A DNA stretch of 64,000 nucleotides from Halogeometricum sp. S1BR25-6. Lineage in GTDB: Archaea > Halobacteriota > Halobacteria > Halobacteriales > Haloferacaceae. Positions 28,246-35,913 of this stretch are shown here, in pieces (the stretch's first letter is position 1; each line of letters begins with the position of its first letter). Position numbers and translations under genes: made by a program. The stretch is from assembly GCF_031624495.1 (NCBI RefSeq), contig NZ_JAMQOP010000001.1:1550001-1614000 (forward strand). Direction: 5' to 3'. Below the pieces are notes generated by a model. It ran no database searches and was not told the DNA's origin. It was given only the letters and a program-made list of their open reading frames with translations.

Positions 28246-28671
28246 TCACGCCTCCGACAGGGCGTCGACGACGACCCACGCCTCGACGAAGTCGCGCTCT
28301 TCGACCATCGGGTCCTCGCCGTACTCGGCGAGCGTCTCGCGCGCCTCGTCGAGGAAGCCGGCCTCCTGTGCGCGCTGGTCGGGGGCGTCGCGCGTCGCGT
28401 TCAACAGCGCCTCGAAATCCTCGCGGATACTGAACGACGCCCGCGCGACGTTACAGCGCGAGAGCGGGTTCAATCCCATCGCGACGAGGTCGGTGACGAG
28501 GTCCCAGTCGCTCTCGCAGAAGTGAATCGACACCTCGCCGACGATGTCGTGCCACGCGACGGACCCCGAGTGCTTCATCTGGGGCACCGCCCGCGGCGGC
28601 ACGTCGATTCGGGCGACCGTGTCCCGGTCGTCGCAGAGACAGCAGGGCTGTTCGGTCTTCCCCGTGTACAT
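28246..28671 (-). CDS. Cys-rich conserved hypothetical protein
   Basis: A 141-residue protein. The N-terminus holds Cys9, Cys10, Cys12 and CDDRD just after it in CCLCDDRDTV, with a further Cys and His in IHFCESDWDLV (near residue 52), which together could form a zinc site. The C-terminal half is helical and acidic (FSIREDFEALLNATRDAP). Upstream of the DICT gene on the same strand with a 75-base gap that contains the DICT promoter. Function unknown. Confidence 0.65.
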   Translation of the reverse strand: MYTGKTEQPCCLCDDRDTVARIDVPPRAVPQMKHSGSVAWHDIVGEVSIHFCESDWDLVTDLVAMGLNPLSRCNVARASFSIREDFEALLNATRDAPDQRAQEAGFLDEARETLAEYGEDPMVEERDFVEAWVVVDALSEA

Positions 28672-28821
28672 CGACGGCGCTAGGGTTCCCGACGGTATGG
28701 GCGTTCTCCCCGCGGCGAGAACCGGCGACGGAGAGAGGGAAATCGGGAGCGCCGGCGCTCGCGGGCGGGGAGCGGCGGAGGCGGAAACGGAGACAAAGAC
28801 GGAGACGGACGCGCGGCGCGG

Positions 28822-29496
28822 TCAGTTCTTCAATCGTCGACGGCAGGCGTCGACGAAGGAGTTGATGTTGACGTCGGCGTCCCGGTCCAGGGCGACGAAC
28901 ACCTCGGCGTCCTCGCCCAACGGGAGCCTGAGCCACAGCGAGTGCTCGAAGCCGCGGACGACGAACCGCTCGCCGTCGTCGGTCCCCTCCAACTGCTCGT
29001 TCACCGTCGCGTCGCCGGCGCTGAGCGCCTCGATGACGGCGGACAGCGAGCGCGAGTCGCACGACTCGCGGACCTCGTCGTTCGCGGCGAACGCGTCGGA
29101 GTCGTCGCCTTCGCGGACGAGGGCGAACCGAAACGTACCCGGATACTCCTCGGAGAGAAAGTCGACCAGCGGGGGGTAGGGGAACGCTCCCTCCTCGACG
29201 AACGTGACGGAGACGGGGCCGGACTCGGACTCCCCGTGGAGTCGGACCAAGGCGGTCCGACCCCGGTCGGTGAGGCCGTAGAGTCGCCCCTTCTGTTGGG
29301 ACTCGGGCACCAGGAGTTGGACGACTTCTCGCTCTCGGAGTTCCGAGAGCGCCCGAGAGACGTGCGGCTGTGCGAGCTCTAACTCCGACGCGATTCGCGA
29401 CGGGAGCTCGGGTCCTTCCTCTTCGAGGAACTCACAGACGGACGCTCTGTACCGCGAACTCGCGATGTAGCCCGCGGTATCCCAAGAGTCAGTCAT
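28822..29496 (-). CDS. winged-helix transcriptional regulator with C-terminal ligand-like domain
   Basis: A 224-residue regulator. Residues 10-85 form an ArsR/MarR-type winged helix (YIASSRYRASVCEFLEEEG, then SRIASELELAQPHVSRALSELRERE as recognition helix, and wing KGRLYGLTDRGRTAL). The C-terminal 130 residues include PYPPLVDFLSEEYPG and a helical region, related to haloarchaeal regulators that carry an extra sensing part. Three CATCCGA copies upstream of its start (29510-29592) could be operator sites, suggesting autoregulation. Target genes unknown. Confidence 0.82.
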   Translation of the reverse strand: MTDSWDTAGYIASSRYRASVCEFLEEEGPELPSRIASELELAQPHVSRALSELREREVVQLLVPESQQKGRLYGLTDRGRTALVRLHGESESGPVSVTFVEEGAFPYPPLVDFLSEEYPGTFRFALVREGDDSDAFAANDEVRESCDSRSLSAVIEALSAGDATVNEQLEGTDDGERFVVRGFEHSLWLRLPLGEDAEVFVALDRDADVNINSFVDACRRRLKN

Positions 29497-29772
29497 CGTG
29501 CGAGTGTTTCATCCGATTGTACTCGGTCGCGGGCACGGGTATAGTTTTCGCGGAGTGCAGAGATAATTCATCCGAATCGCGACCATCCGACTGTCCCGGT
29601 AATGTACGGAATCACACAACGGTCCCAGTTCTCGGCTTCCTCGCGCTCTCGAACGTCGCATGGCCCGACCCGCTCGGCGTCGGCGTCTGAAGGGCCGCTA
29701 GCTCTTTGGCTCCGGTCGGCGAAGGGCGAGCGATGAGAGCGAACACGCGACAGCGCCGGGAGGCGCGGTGAC
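29497..29772. other. intergenic region between divergent genes, with repeated CATCCGA motif
   Basis: A 276-base gap between the winged-helix gene (minus) and the flavin reductase gene (plus). It contains CATCCGATT at 29510, CATCCGAAT at 29569 and CATCCGACT at 29584, and a CTATAC element on the minus strand near 29539-29544. No protein-coding frame is convincing. Confidence 0.4.
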
Positions 29773-30357
29773 GTGGACGGACCGCCGGACGCGTTCGGGT
29801 CGCCGTACCGCCTCCTCTCGGGGGCCGTCGTCCCGCGACCCATCGCGTGGGTGAGCACCCGCGCGGCGGACGGGACGCGGAACCTCGCGCCGTACAGTTT
29901 CTCGAACGTCGTCACCCCCGACCCGCCGACGCTGCTGTTCTCCGCGTCGGGCACCGGCGACGACCGGAAGGACAGCGCCCGCAACGCCGCCGAGACGGGC
30001 GCGTTCGTCTGGAACGTCGTCACCGAGGACGTCGTCGAGGCGATGAACGCGACCAGCGCGACGCTCTCACCCGACGAGGACGAGTTCGACCACGCCGCGG
30101 TGACGGCCGCCGACTGCGCCGTCGTCGATGCCCCGCGGGTCGCGGAGGCGGCGGTGTCGTTCGAGTGCGAACTGACCGAGACGCTCGACGTCGGCGCCTC
30201 GACGCTCGTGTTCGGCGAAGTCGTTCACGCGCACGTCGACGAGTCCCTCCTCACCGACGGGAAGATGGACACGACGAAACTCGACGCTGTCGGGCGCCTC
30301 TCGGGGTCCGAGTACGCGCGCATCGCCGACCGCTTCTCCCTGGAACGACCGCCGTAG
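29773..30357 (+). CDS. flavin reductase-like, FMN-binding split-barrel protein
   Basis: A 194-residue protein of the flavin reductase/DIM6-NTAB group. PYRLLSGAVVPRPIAWVSTRAADGT (residues 10-34) and LAPYSFSNVVTPDPPTLLFSA are the FMN-contacting strands of the split barrel; GAFVWNVVTEDVVEAMNATSA follows. It may reduce flavin or act as an FMN-dependent oxidoreductase; substrate unknown. Starts at GTG 29773. Convergent with the SRPBCC gene, 4 bases apart. Confidence 0.88.
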   Translation: MDGPPDAFGSPYRLLSGAVVPRPIAWVSTRAADGTRNLAPYSFSNVVTPDPPTLLFSASGTGDDRKDSARNAAETGAFVWNVVTEDVVEAMNATSATLSPDEDEFDHAAVTAADCAVVDAPRVAEAAVSFECELTETLDVGASTLVFGEVVHAHVDESLLTDGKMDTTKLDAVGRLSGSEYARIADRFSLERPP

Positions 30358-30361
30358 ACGG

Positions 30362-30805
30362 CTACGCCGCCCGTTCGGCCAACCGCGCTATCGCCGGGAG
30401 CGCCCGCCGACAGACGGGCGCGTACGCCGCCGCGAAGAGGGGAACCTCGAAGGCGACGCGGCACCGTTCGTTCCCGAGGGCGTCGACCCGGTGGCCCGTC
30501 GCCGGGACGTGCGCGACGGTCCACGTCCACCGCATCGCCTCCTCGTCGTACTCCGTCACCTCGAACGGGACCCACGCGCCGACGCCGGCGATTCGTACCT
30601 CCCCCGTCGCTCCCGGTCCGATTCGGTCGGGGCCGCGGACGGCCGAGACGGACGGCCCCCAGTCGGGCCACGTCCTCGTGTCCGTGAGCACGTTCCACGC
30701 CGCCGGCGCCGGCGCGTCGACCATCCGGGCGACGACGAGGCGCCGGCCGTCCGGCGTTCGCTCCACCCGCGTTCGCGTCCGCGCCGCGTCCGAGCCGCGG
30801 GTCAC
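30362..30805 (-). CDS. SRPBCC-fold protein (polyketide cyclase/START-like)
   Basis: A 147-residue protein with the helix-grip pattern: RRLVVARMVDAPAPAAWNVLTDTRTWPDWGPSVSAV at the N-terminal half, strands with GEVRIAGVGAWVPFEVTEYD, and a long C-terminal helix (FAAAYAPVCRRALPAIARLAE). The fold binds hydrophobic ligands; no enzymatic residue can be named. GTG start at 30805; a TTATAA element 38-43 bases upstream on the minus strand fits a short leader. Confidence 0.8.
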   Translation of the reverse strand: MTRGSDAARTRTRVERTPDGRRLVVARMVDAPAPAAWNVLTDTRTWPDWGPSVSAVRGPDRIGPGATGEVRIAGVGAWVPFEVTEYDEEAMRWTWTVAHVPATGHRVDALGNERCRVAFEVPLFAAAYAPVCRRALPAIARLAERAA

Positions 30806-30815
30806 CTTTGACTCC

Positions 30816-30850
30816 TTATACAGACTAGTATGGTACTAAGTGTTATAATC
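30816..30850. promoter_or_regulatory. AT-rich bidirectional promoter region
   Basis: TTATACAGACTAG and TTATAATCATTTT stand out in GC-rich DNA between the divergent SRPBCC gene (minus) and the 50-residue gene (plus). Either element is at a workable distance for one of the two genes. Confidence 0.45.
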
Positions 30851-30895
30851 ATTTTCAGGGTAACGGTTAAGCTCGCTCGTGGCAGCCGATGACAT

Positions 30896-31048
30896 ATGAC
30901 AGAAGAGCGCGCGAGCATGAAAGAGATAAGCCACACCCCGCCGACGGGCGAGACAGTCACCAACGTCTGGAACCGAGGCCGAAAGCGAGAGGAGACGGAA
31001 GTCGACGCCGAGGCGGCGCCCGACTCGACGGTCGCCGCGGACGACTGA
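30896..31048 (+). CDS. 50-residue small protein
   Basis: A 50-codon frame from ATG to TGA. It begins MTEERASMKEISHTPPTGET, continues with VTNVWNRGRKREE, and ends in an acidic Ala/Asp tail, so it has a basic centre between polar ends. The ordered non-GC-biased residues (Met, Lys, Ile, His, Trp, Asn) are unlike random high-GC frames, and an AT-rich promoter-like region (TTATAATC at 30843-30850) lies upstream. I recall similar very short haloarchaeal proteins but cannot name a family. Confidence 0.65.
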   Translation: MTEERASMKEISHTPPTGETVTNVWNRGRKREETEVDAEAAPDSTVAADD

Positions 31049-31153
31049 ACGCTCGGTTCGAAGGACGCCCGTTTCTGCCGTCCGCCGCCGACGGACTGCG
31101 GTCTCTCGTCGACCATCGGGACGTTTAACCCCGCGTCTCCCGCGCGTGGGAGT

Positions 31154-32128
31154 ATGAAGGCCACCGCGAAGGCACACCCGATTCAGGGGCTGGTGAAGTA
31201 CCACGGGATGCGCGACGAGGAGTTGCGACTCCCGTATCACGACAGCATCAGCGTCTGCACCGCGCCGAGTCACACCACGACGACCGTCGAGTTCCGTCCC
31301 GATTCGGAGGAAGACACCTACGTCATCGGCGGCGAGGAGGTGACAGGCCGCGGCGCGGAGCGAATCGACGCCGTCGTCGACCACGTCCGGACGCTCGCCG
31401 ACACCGACGATGCGGTGCGCCTCGAATCCGAGAACTCCTTCCCCTCGAACATCGGGTTCGGCTCCTCGTCCTCCGGGTTCGCCGCCGCCGCGATGGCCCT
31501 CGCGGAGGCGGCCGACCTGGGGATGACCCGCCCCGAGATATCGACTATCGCCCGCCGCGGGTCCTCCTCCGCCGCCCGCGCCGTCACCGGCGCGTTCTCG
31601 CACCTCTACTCGGGCATGAACGACGAGGACTGCCGCTCCGAGCGCATCGAATCCGAGTTGGAGGACGACTTGCGCATCGTCGCCGCGCACGTCCCCGCCT
31701 ACAAGGAGACCGAACAGGCCCACGAGGAGGCCGCGGCGAGCCACATGTTCCAAGCGCGGATGGCGCACGTCCACCACCAACTGGACGAGATGCGCGACGC
31801 CCTCCGCGCGGCGGATTTCGACCGCGCGTTCGAACTCGCGGAACACGACACGCTCTCGCTGACGGCGACGACGATGACCGGTCCCTCGGGATGGGTGTAC
31901 TGGCAGCCGAAGACCATCGCCGTGTTCAACGCCGTCCGCGAACTCCGGAGCGAGGAGGAGATTCCCGTCTACTTCTCGGCCGACACGGGCGCGAGCGTCT
32001 ACGTGAACACGACGGCCGAGCACGCCGACCGGGTCGAAGAGGCCGTCGCGGGGTGCGACGTCGACACCGACGTGTGGGAGGTCGGCGGTCCCGCCGAGGT
32101 GCTCGACGAGTCTGAGGCGCTGTTCTGA
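31154..32128 (+). CDS. mvaD: phosphomevalonate decarboxylase
   Basis: A 324-residue GHMP-family enzyme. In haloarchaea the protein annotated as diphosphomevalonate decarboxylase has been shown (Haloferax volcanii work) to act on phosphomevalonate, giving isopentenyl phosphate in the alternative mevalonate pathway. Visible: substrate motif KAHPIQGLVKYHGMRDEELR at the N-terminus, ATP loop PSNIGFGSSSSGFAAAA (about residues 98-114), and FSADTGASVYVN with the catalytic Asp (about residue 279). Supplies C5 units for the lipids made by the prenyltransferase and reductase elsewhere in the window. TTTAACC 25-31 bases upstream predicts leaderless expression. Confidence 0.9.
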   Translation: MKATAKAHPIQGLVKYHGMRDEELRLPYHDSISVCTAPSHTTTTVEFRPDSEEDTYVIGGEEVTGRGAERIDAVVDHVRTLADTDDAVRLESENSFPSNIGFGSSSSGFAAAAMALAEAADLGMTRPEISTIARRGSSSAARAVTGAFSHLYSGMNDEDCRSERIESELEDDLRIVAAHVPAYKETEQAHEEAAASHMFQARMAHVHHQLDEMRDALRAADFDRAFELAEHDTLSLTATTMTGPSGWVYWQPKTIAVFNAVRELRSEEEIPVYFSADTGASVYVNTTAEHADRVEEAVAGCDVDTDVWEVGGPAEVLDESEALF

Positions 32129-32213
32129 GCGGGTCTGCGGGGAACGCTCCGCCGACTCGACCTGACCCTCACCACCCCACAGGCTCATTGTCCCGTACTC
32201 CTACCCTCCGACC

Positions 32214-33482
32214 ATGCGTGTGCTGGTACTCGGCGCGGGATACGCCGGAGTGACGCTCGCCCGCCGTCTCGAATCGCGCCTGCCCCCCGAAGTCGAACTC
32301 GTCGTCGTCGACGAGGACGACACCCACCTCGTGTTGCACGAGGTCCACCGCGTCATCCGCCGCCCCGGACTCGCCGAGACGATTCAGGTCCCCCTCGAAG
32401 ACCTCTTCGACCGGGCCGAGGTCCGCGTCGCCCGCGTCGACGGCGTCGACAGGGACGCCCGAACGGTCTCGTTCGCGGACGGAACGACGCTCGACTACGA
32501 CTACGCCGCGATCTGTCTCGGCTCCGCGACGGCCTACTACGACCTGCCGGGCGTCGAGGAGTATTCTCTCCCGCTCAAGAGCGTCGCCGACGCCGACGCC
32601 ATCCGCGAGTCGTTCCTCGGGGCCGTCGGCGCCGTGCGTTCGAGCGAGACGGTCGACGGCCCCCGCGACGGGAGCATCACCATCGACGTCTCCGACGAGG
32701 GCGCGGCGGAGGGGAGTGCGGGCACCGACGTCGCCGACGACCCGAGCGTCCCGGTCGCCGAAACCGGGGGAGTCAGCGCCGTCGTCGGCGGGGCCGGTCT
32801 CTCGGGCGTCCAGACGGCCGGCGAACTCGCCGCCGTCGCCGAGGAGGAGGGCGTCGAGGCCGACATCACCCTGATCGAGCAGTTCGACCACGTCGCGCCG
32901 AACTTCCCGGAGAACTTCCGCGAGGCGGTGCGCGAGGCGCTGGAAGCCCGCGGCGTCGACGTCCGGACCGGCACGTCGGTCGAACGGGCCACGGAGGATG
33001 CGGTCGAGACGGACGCCGGGACGTTCGCCTACGACACGTTCGTCTGGACGGGCGGTATCGCCGGGCAGGCCGCGATGGGCGGCGACCGACCGGTCGTCCG
33101 GAGCGACCTCCGATTGGACGACCGCACGTTCGCCGTCGGCGACGCCGCGCGCGTGGTCGACGCCGACGGCGAAGCCGTTCCTGCGTCGGCCTCCGCCGCC
33201 CTGCGCGAGGCCCGAACCGTGGCCGACAACCTCGCCGAACTCGTCCGCCACGAGGCGGAGGGCGAGGCGACGGACTTCGCGCCGCGGATGGAGCCGTACC
33301 GGTTCGAGGTGCCGGGGTGGATCGTCAGCGTCGGCGACGGCGCGGTGGCGCAACTCGGACCGACCGTCGTCACCGGGGCCGCGGCGAAAGCGATGAAAGC
33401 GTCCGTCGGCGCCGGACACCTCAGCTCCGTCGGCGCCGTGCAGAACGCCGCGAACCTGGTCGAAGAGGAACTCGGCTCCTAA
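32214..33482 (+). CDS. NAD(P)/FAD-dependent oxidoreductase, NDH-2-like
   Basis: A 422-residue flavoprotein. MRVLVLGAGYAGVTLARRLE is the FAD-binding motif, AAICLGSATAYYDLPG the family signature, a GGAGLSGVQTAGELA second dinucleotide motif follows at about residue 194, and FAVGDAARVVDADG marks the FAD-binding C-terminal part. This is the type-II NADH dehydrogenase/sulfide-quinone reductase group; no Cys pair for sulfide oxidation is evident, so NADH dehydrogenase-like is preferred. An acidic low-complexity insert lies at about 150-185. The stop overlaps the BtpA-like stop by 4 bases (convergent). Confidence 0.85.
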   Translation: MRVLVLGAGYAGVTLARRLESRLPPEVELVVVDEDDTHLVLHEVHRVIRRPGLAETIQVPLEDLFDRAEVRVARVDGVDRDARTVSFADGTTLDYDYAAICLGSATAYYDLPGVEEYSLPLKSVADADAIRESFLGAVGAVRSSETVDGPRDGSITIDVSDEGAAEGSAGTDVADDPSVPVAETGGVSAVVGGAGLSGVQTAGELAAVAEEEGVEADITLIEQFDHVAPNFPENFREAVREALEARGVDVRTGTSVERATEDAVETDAGTFAYDTFVWTGGIAGQAAMGGDRPVVRSDLRLDDRTFAVGDAARVVDADGEAVPASASAALREARTVADNLAELVRHEAEGEATDFAPRMEPYRFEVPGWIVSVGDGAVAQLGPTVVTGAAAKAMKASVGAGHLSSVGAVQNAANLVEEELGS

Positions 33483-34300
33483 CTCTCCGACCCCGCCCGC
33501 GCCGCCTCGACGACGGCGCGCACCCGCGACTCCTCGACGGGTGCCGTCGTCTCCCCACCCTCTTTCAGCGCCGTGCCGACGACGACGCCGTCCGCCCGTT
33601 CGAGCGTCGCGGCCACCGTCTCGGCGGTGACGCCGCTTCCCACCAGCGCGGGGACGCCCGCCGCCTCGGCCGCCCCGGCGACGGTCGCGAGGTCCGAGTC
33701 GTCGGTCGGGGCGCCCGTGCCCGACCCGGAGACGACGACGCCGTCGGCGAGGCCGCGGCCGACGACTTCCTCGACGGCGACGTCGAGCGACGTCTCGCGG
33801 CCCAGCGGTTCGGAGTGTTTCACGCCCACGTCGGCGAGGACGGCGGCGTCCGCGCCGAGCGATTCGCGAAGTCGCATCGTCTCGTGGGCGCGACCCTCCA
33901 CGATTCCTTGGTCGGTGACGCGCGCCCCGGCGTGGACGTTCACGCGGACGAACGACGCGTCCGTCGCCGCCGCCACCGAGAGGGCCGCCTCGGCGTCGTT
34001 GCGGAGGACGTTGACGCCGACGGGGACGTCCACCTCGCGCGCGACGGCGACGACGACCGCGGTCATGGCGGCGACGGTGTGTTTCGGCACGTCGTCGGGG
34101 TAGAAGGGGGCGTCGCCGAAGTTCTCGACCATCACGGCGTCGACGCCGCCGGATTCGAGGGCCGCGGCGTCTTCGAGCGCCGCCGCGCGGACGGCGTCGA
34201 GGCCGGCGTCCTCGTCGTGAGTCGGCGCGCCGGGAAGGGCGCGGAGGTGGACCATGCCGACGACGGCGCGGTCGGGCAGCGACAGGGACTGCTCGTGCAT
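33479..34300 (-). CDS. BtpA/SgcQ-family TIM-barrel protein
   Basis: A 273-residue protein. VVGMVHLRALPGAP at the N-terminus, VDAVMVENFGDAPF and FVRVNVHAGARVTDQGIVEGRA match the BtpA family, a TIM-barrel group named for a cyanobacterial protein needed for photosystem I stability, though haloarchaea have no photosystem I. Reaction unknown. Ends convergently with the NDH-2-like gene, their last codons overlapping. Confidence 0.88.
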   Translation of the reverse strand: MHEQSLSLPDRAVVGMVHLRALPGAPTHDEDAGLDAVRAAALEDAAALESGGVDAVMVENFGDAPFYPDDVPKHTVAAMTAVVVAVAREVDVPVGVNVLRNDAEAALSVAAATDASFVRVNVHAGARVTDQGIVEGRAHETMRLRESLGADAAVLADVGVKHSEPLGRETSLDVAVEEVVGRGLADGVVVSGSGTGAPTDDSDLATVAGAAEAAGVPALVGSGVTAETVAATLERADGVVVGTALKEGGETTAPVEESRVRAVVEAARAGSES

Positions 34301-34379
34301 ACGCGGGCGTCGGCGGGTCGGGACAAAAGCGCACGGACTCGGCGTCGGGGAGTTCGACGGGCGCGAATCGAGGCTCGGG

Positions 34380-35042
34380 TCAGTTGAACACGCGCGACCC
34401 GGAGGCGAGGGCGTTCTCGACGAGGGTGCCGTGCGCCCGGCGGAGTCGTTCGGAGAGGGCCTGGTGGGTGATACCCAGTTCGGCGGCGAGTTCGGAGGTG
34501 TCGGTGCCGCGGGGGACCTCGTAGAACCCCCGGTCGAGACCGGCGAGGAGGGCGGTGTACTGCTCCTCGCTCAGCCCGAACGAACGGGTGGCGTCCTCGC
34601 CGTCGAGGCTACGGATGCCCTCCAACTCCACGGTCACCCCGTGGTCGGCGAGGAAGTCGAACGTCACGCCGAGGCAGTCGCGGTCCGGCGCAAGGACGCG
34701 GAACTTCCAGGCGCCGTCGGCGCCGCGGGCCGAGAGCACCGTCGCGTCCGTCCTGACGAGCGACCCGAGGAGCAGTTCGGCCGTCTCGGTCCAGACGACG
34801 CGGAACAGGCCGCCGTCCCCGCCGGCCGAGAGGCGGTCGGCCTCGCGGACCGAGCCGTCGTCCTCGAAGGCCGCGGCCGCGGCCTCCGGGTCCGCGCCCG
34901 TCGCGGCGAGGAAGGGGAAGGGGTCGTCCGGGCCGTGGGCCACGACCGGCGGTACCTCGACGGCGAGCGTCGGAATCGCCTCGAAGGCGTCGCCGAGGAG
35001 GAAGTCCGTCGCGTCGGCGCTGAGTGTGGCGATGCTCGTCAC
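34380..35042 (-). CDS. Bat-type transcriptional regulator (HTH-10)
   Basis: A 220-residue regulator of the bacterio-opsin-activator-like family common in haloarchaea. The N-terminal 150 residues form the sensing/bacterioopsin-activator portion (DFLLGDAFEAIPTLAVEVPPV); the C-terminus holds the HTH-10 domain (LSEEQYTALLAGLDRGFYEVPR followed by TSELAAELGITHQALSERLRR). GTG at 35042 (MTSIATLSAD) is preferred over an ATG-frame start at 35072 because relatives begin at this point. Targets unknown; it stands alone. Confidence 0.82.
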   Translation of the reverse strand: MTSIATLSADATDFLLGDAFEAIPTLAVEVPPVVAHGPDDPFPFLAATGADPEAAAAAFEDDGSVREADRLSAGGDGGLFRVVWTETAELLLGSLVRTDATVLSARGADGAWKFRVLAPDRDCLGVTFDFLADHGVTVELEGIRSLDGEDATRSFGLSEEQYTALLAGLDRGFYEVPRGTDTSELAAELGITHQALSERLRRAHGTLVENALASGSRVFN

Positions 35043-35343
35043 GGGCCGTGCTACGTCGGGGGCCGGTTTCAAGACGACGGCCGCGTTCGTCCGGTGCGAG
35101 TTCGGGTAGCCGTCGAAAAGTGCCCCGAGAGCGTCCGAGGAGCCCGGAAATCCGCCCCTCCGGGCGCCGACGGGCGACAGATACCTCGAACTGCGCCTGA
35201 TAGCGCTGCCAATAAGCTTTGGCCGACGACGACCCGTCTTTTCTGCTTGCGTCTGCGCGTTCGTTTATCCATCGCCGGAGCCGGTCGAACCCTGCACTTG
35301 CAGGCGTGAGACGGGTATGCGCTCGTAGCGAGTATGGAGTGCG
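35043..35343. other. intergenic region
   Basis: Roughly 300 bases without a supported gene, apart from a possible 10-codon N-terminal extension of the Bat-type regulator. It contains a perfect small palindrome CCTGCA-CT-TGCAGG near 35295-35308 and a CGTTTATCC element near 35260 that could serve as promoter for the gene at 35344. Confidence 0.4.
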
Positions 35344-35766
35344 ATGAGCGCAAACAACGACGCGGACGAGGAGCGAGTGCTCTCAGACCTCGAAGAGATG
35401 CGGTCGTGGGCCGAGGAGACCGGGTCGCGCCCGGTCGTCGCCGCCACGTCCGAGGGGTCGCTGGAACTCCGCTTCACGACCGACGAGGACGCGGAGGGTC
35501 GCGAACTCGACTGGGAGGAGTTCACCTCGATGTACGAGGCGTCGGACGTGGCGTTCGTCGTGGACGACGGCGACGAAGGAAGACAGCGCTTCGTCGACAA
35601 ATCCCGCGTTCCGGGCGCGGGCGACGAAGACGAAGACGACGTCCACCCCGACGCGGACCGGCGCGGGACCGACGAGGTGGACCGCGAGACCGACCAGATG
35701 GAGCGAGAGGCCCAAGAGGTGAACAACCCGGACAACCACCGCGACGAGGAACCGTTCCAGAGCTAA
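35344..35766 (+). CDS. acidic hypothetical protein
   Basis: A 140-residue, very acidic protein. The first 75 residues look folded (helix LSDLEEMRSWAEETG, strands RPVVAATSEGSLELRFT, helix WEEFTSMYEASDVAFV), then comes an Asp/Glu/Arg low-complexity tail likely to be disordered in low salt. Function unknown. Convergent with the oxidase subunit gene, 146 bases apart. Confidence 0.7.
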   Translation: MSANNDADEERVLSDLEEMRSWAEETGSRPVVAATSEGSLELRFTTDEDAEGRELDWEEFTSMYEASDVAFVVDDGDEGRQRFVDKSRVPGAGDEDEDDVHPDADRRGTDEVDRETDQMEREAQEVNNPDNHRDEEPFQS

Positions 35767-35913
35767 TCCGGGTTCCGCTCCCCGAACCGTCCGTTCTCGC
35801 CGTTCTCTCCTCACCTTCGACCCGCGGAGCGGCGCGTCCGCTTCGAGGACGACTCCGGGCGCAGAACGGAGGCCGACGAGAATCGCCGACCGACCGAGGG
35901 CGGAGCGGTCGCC

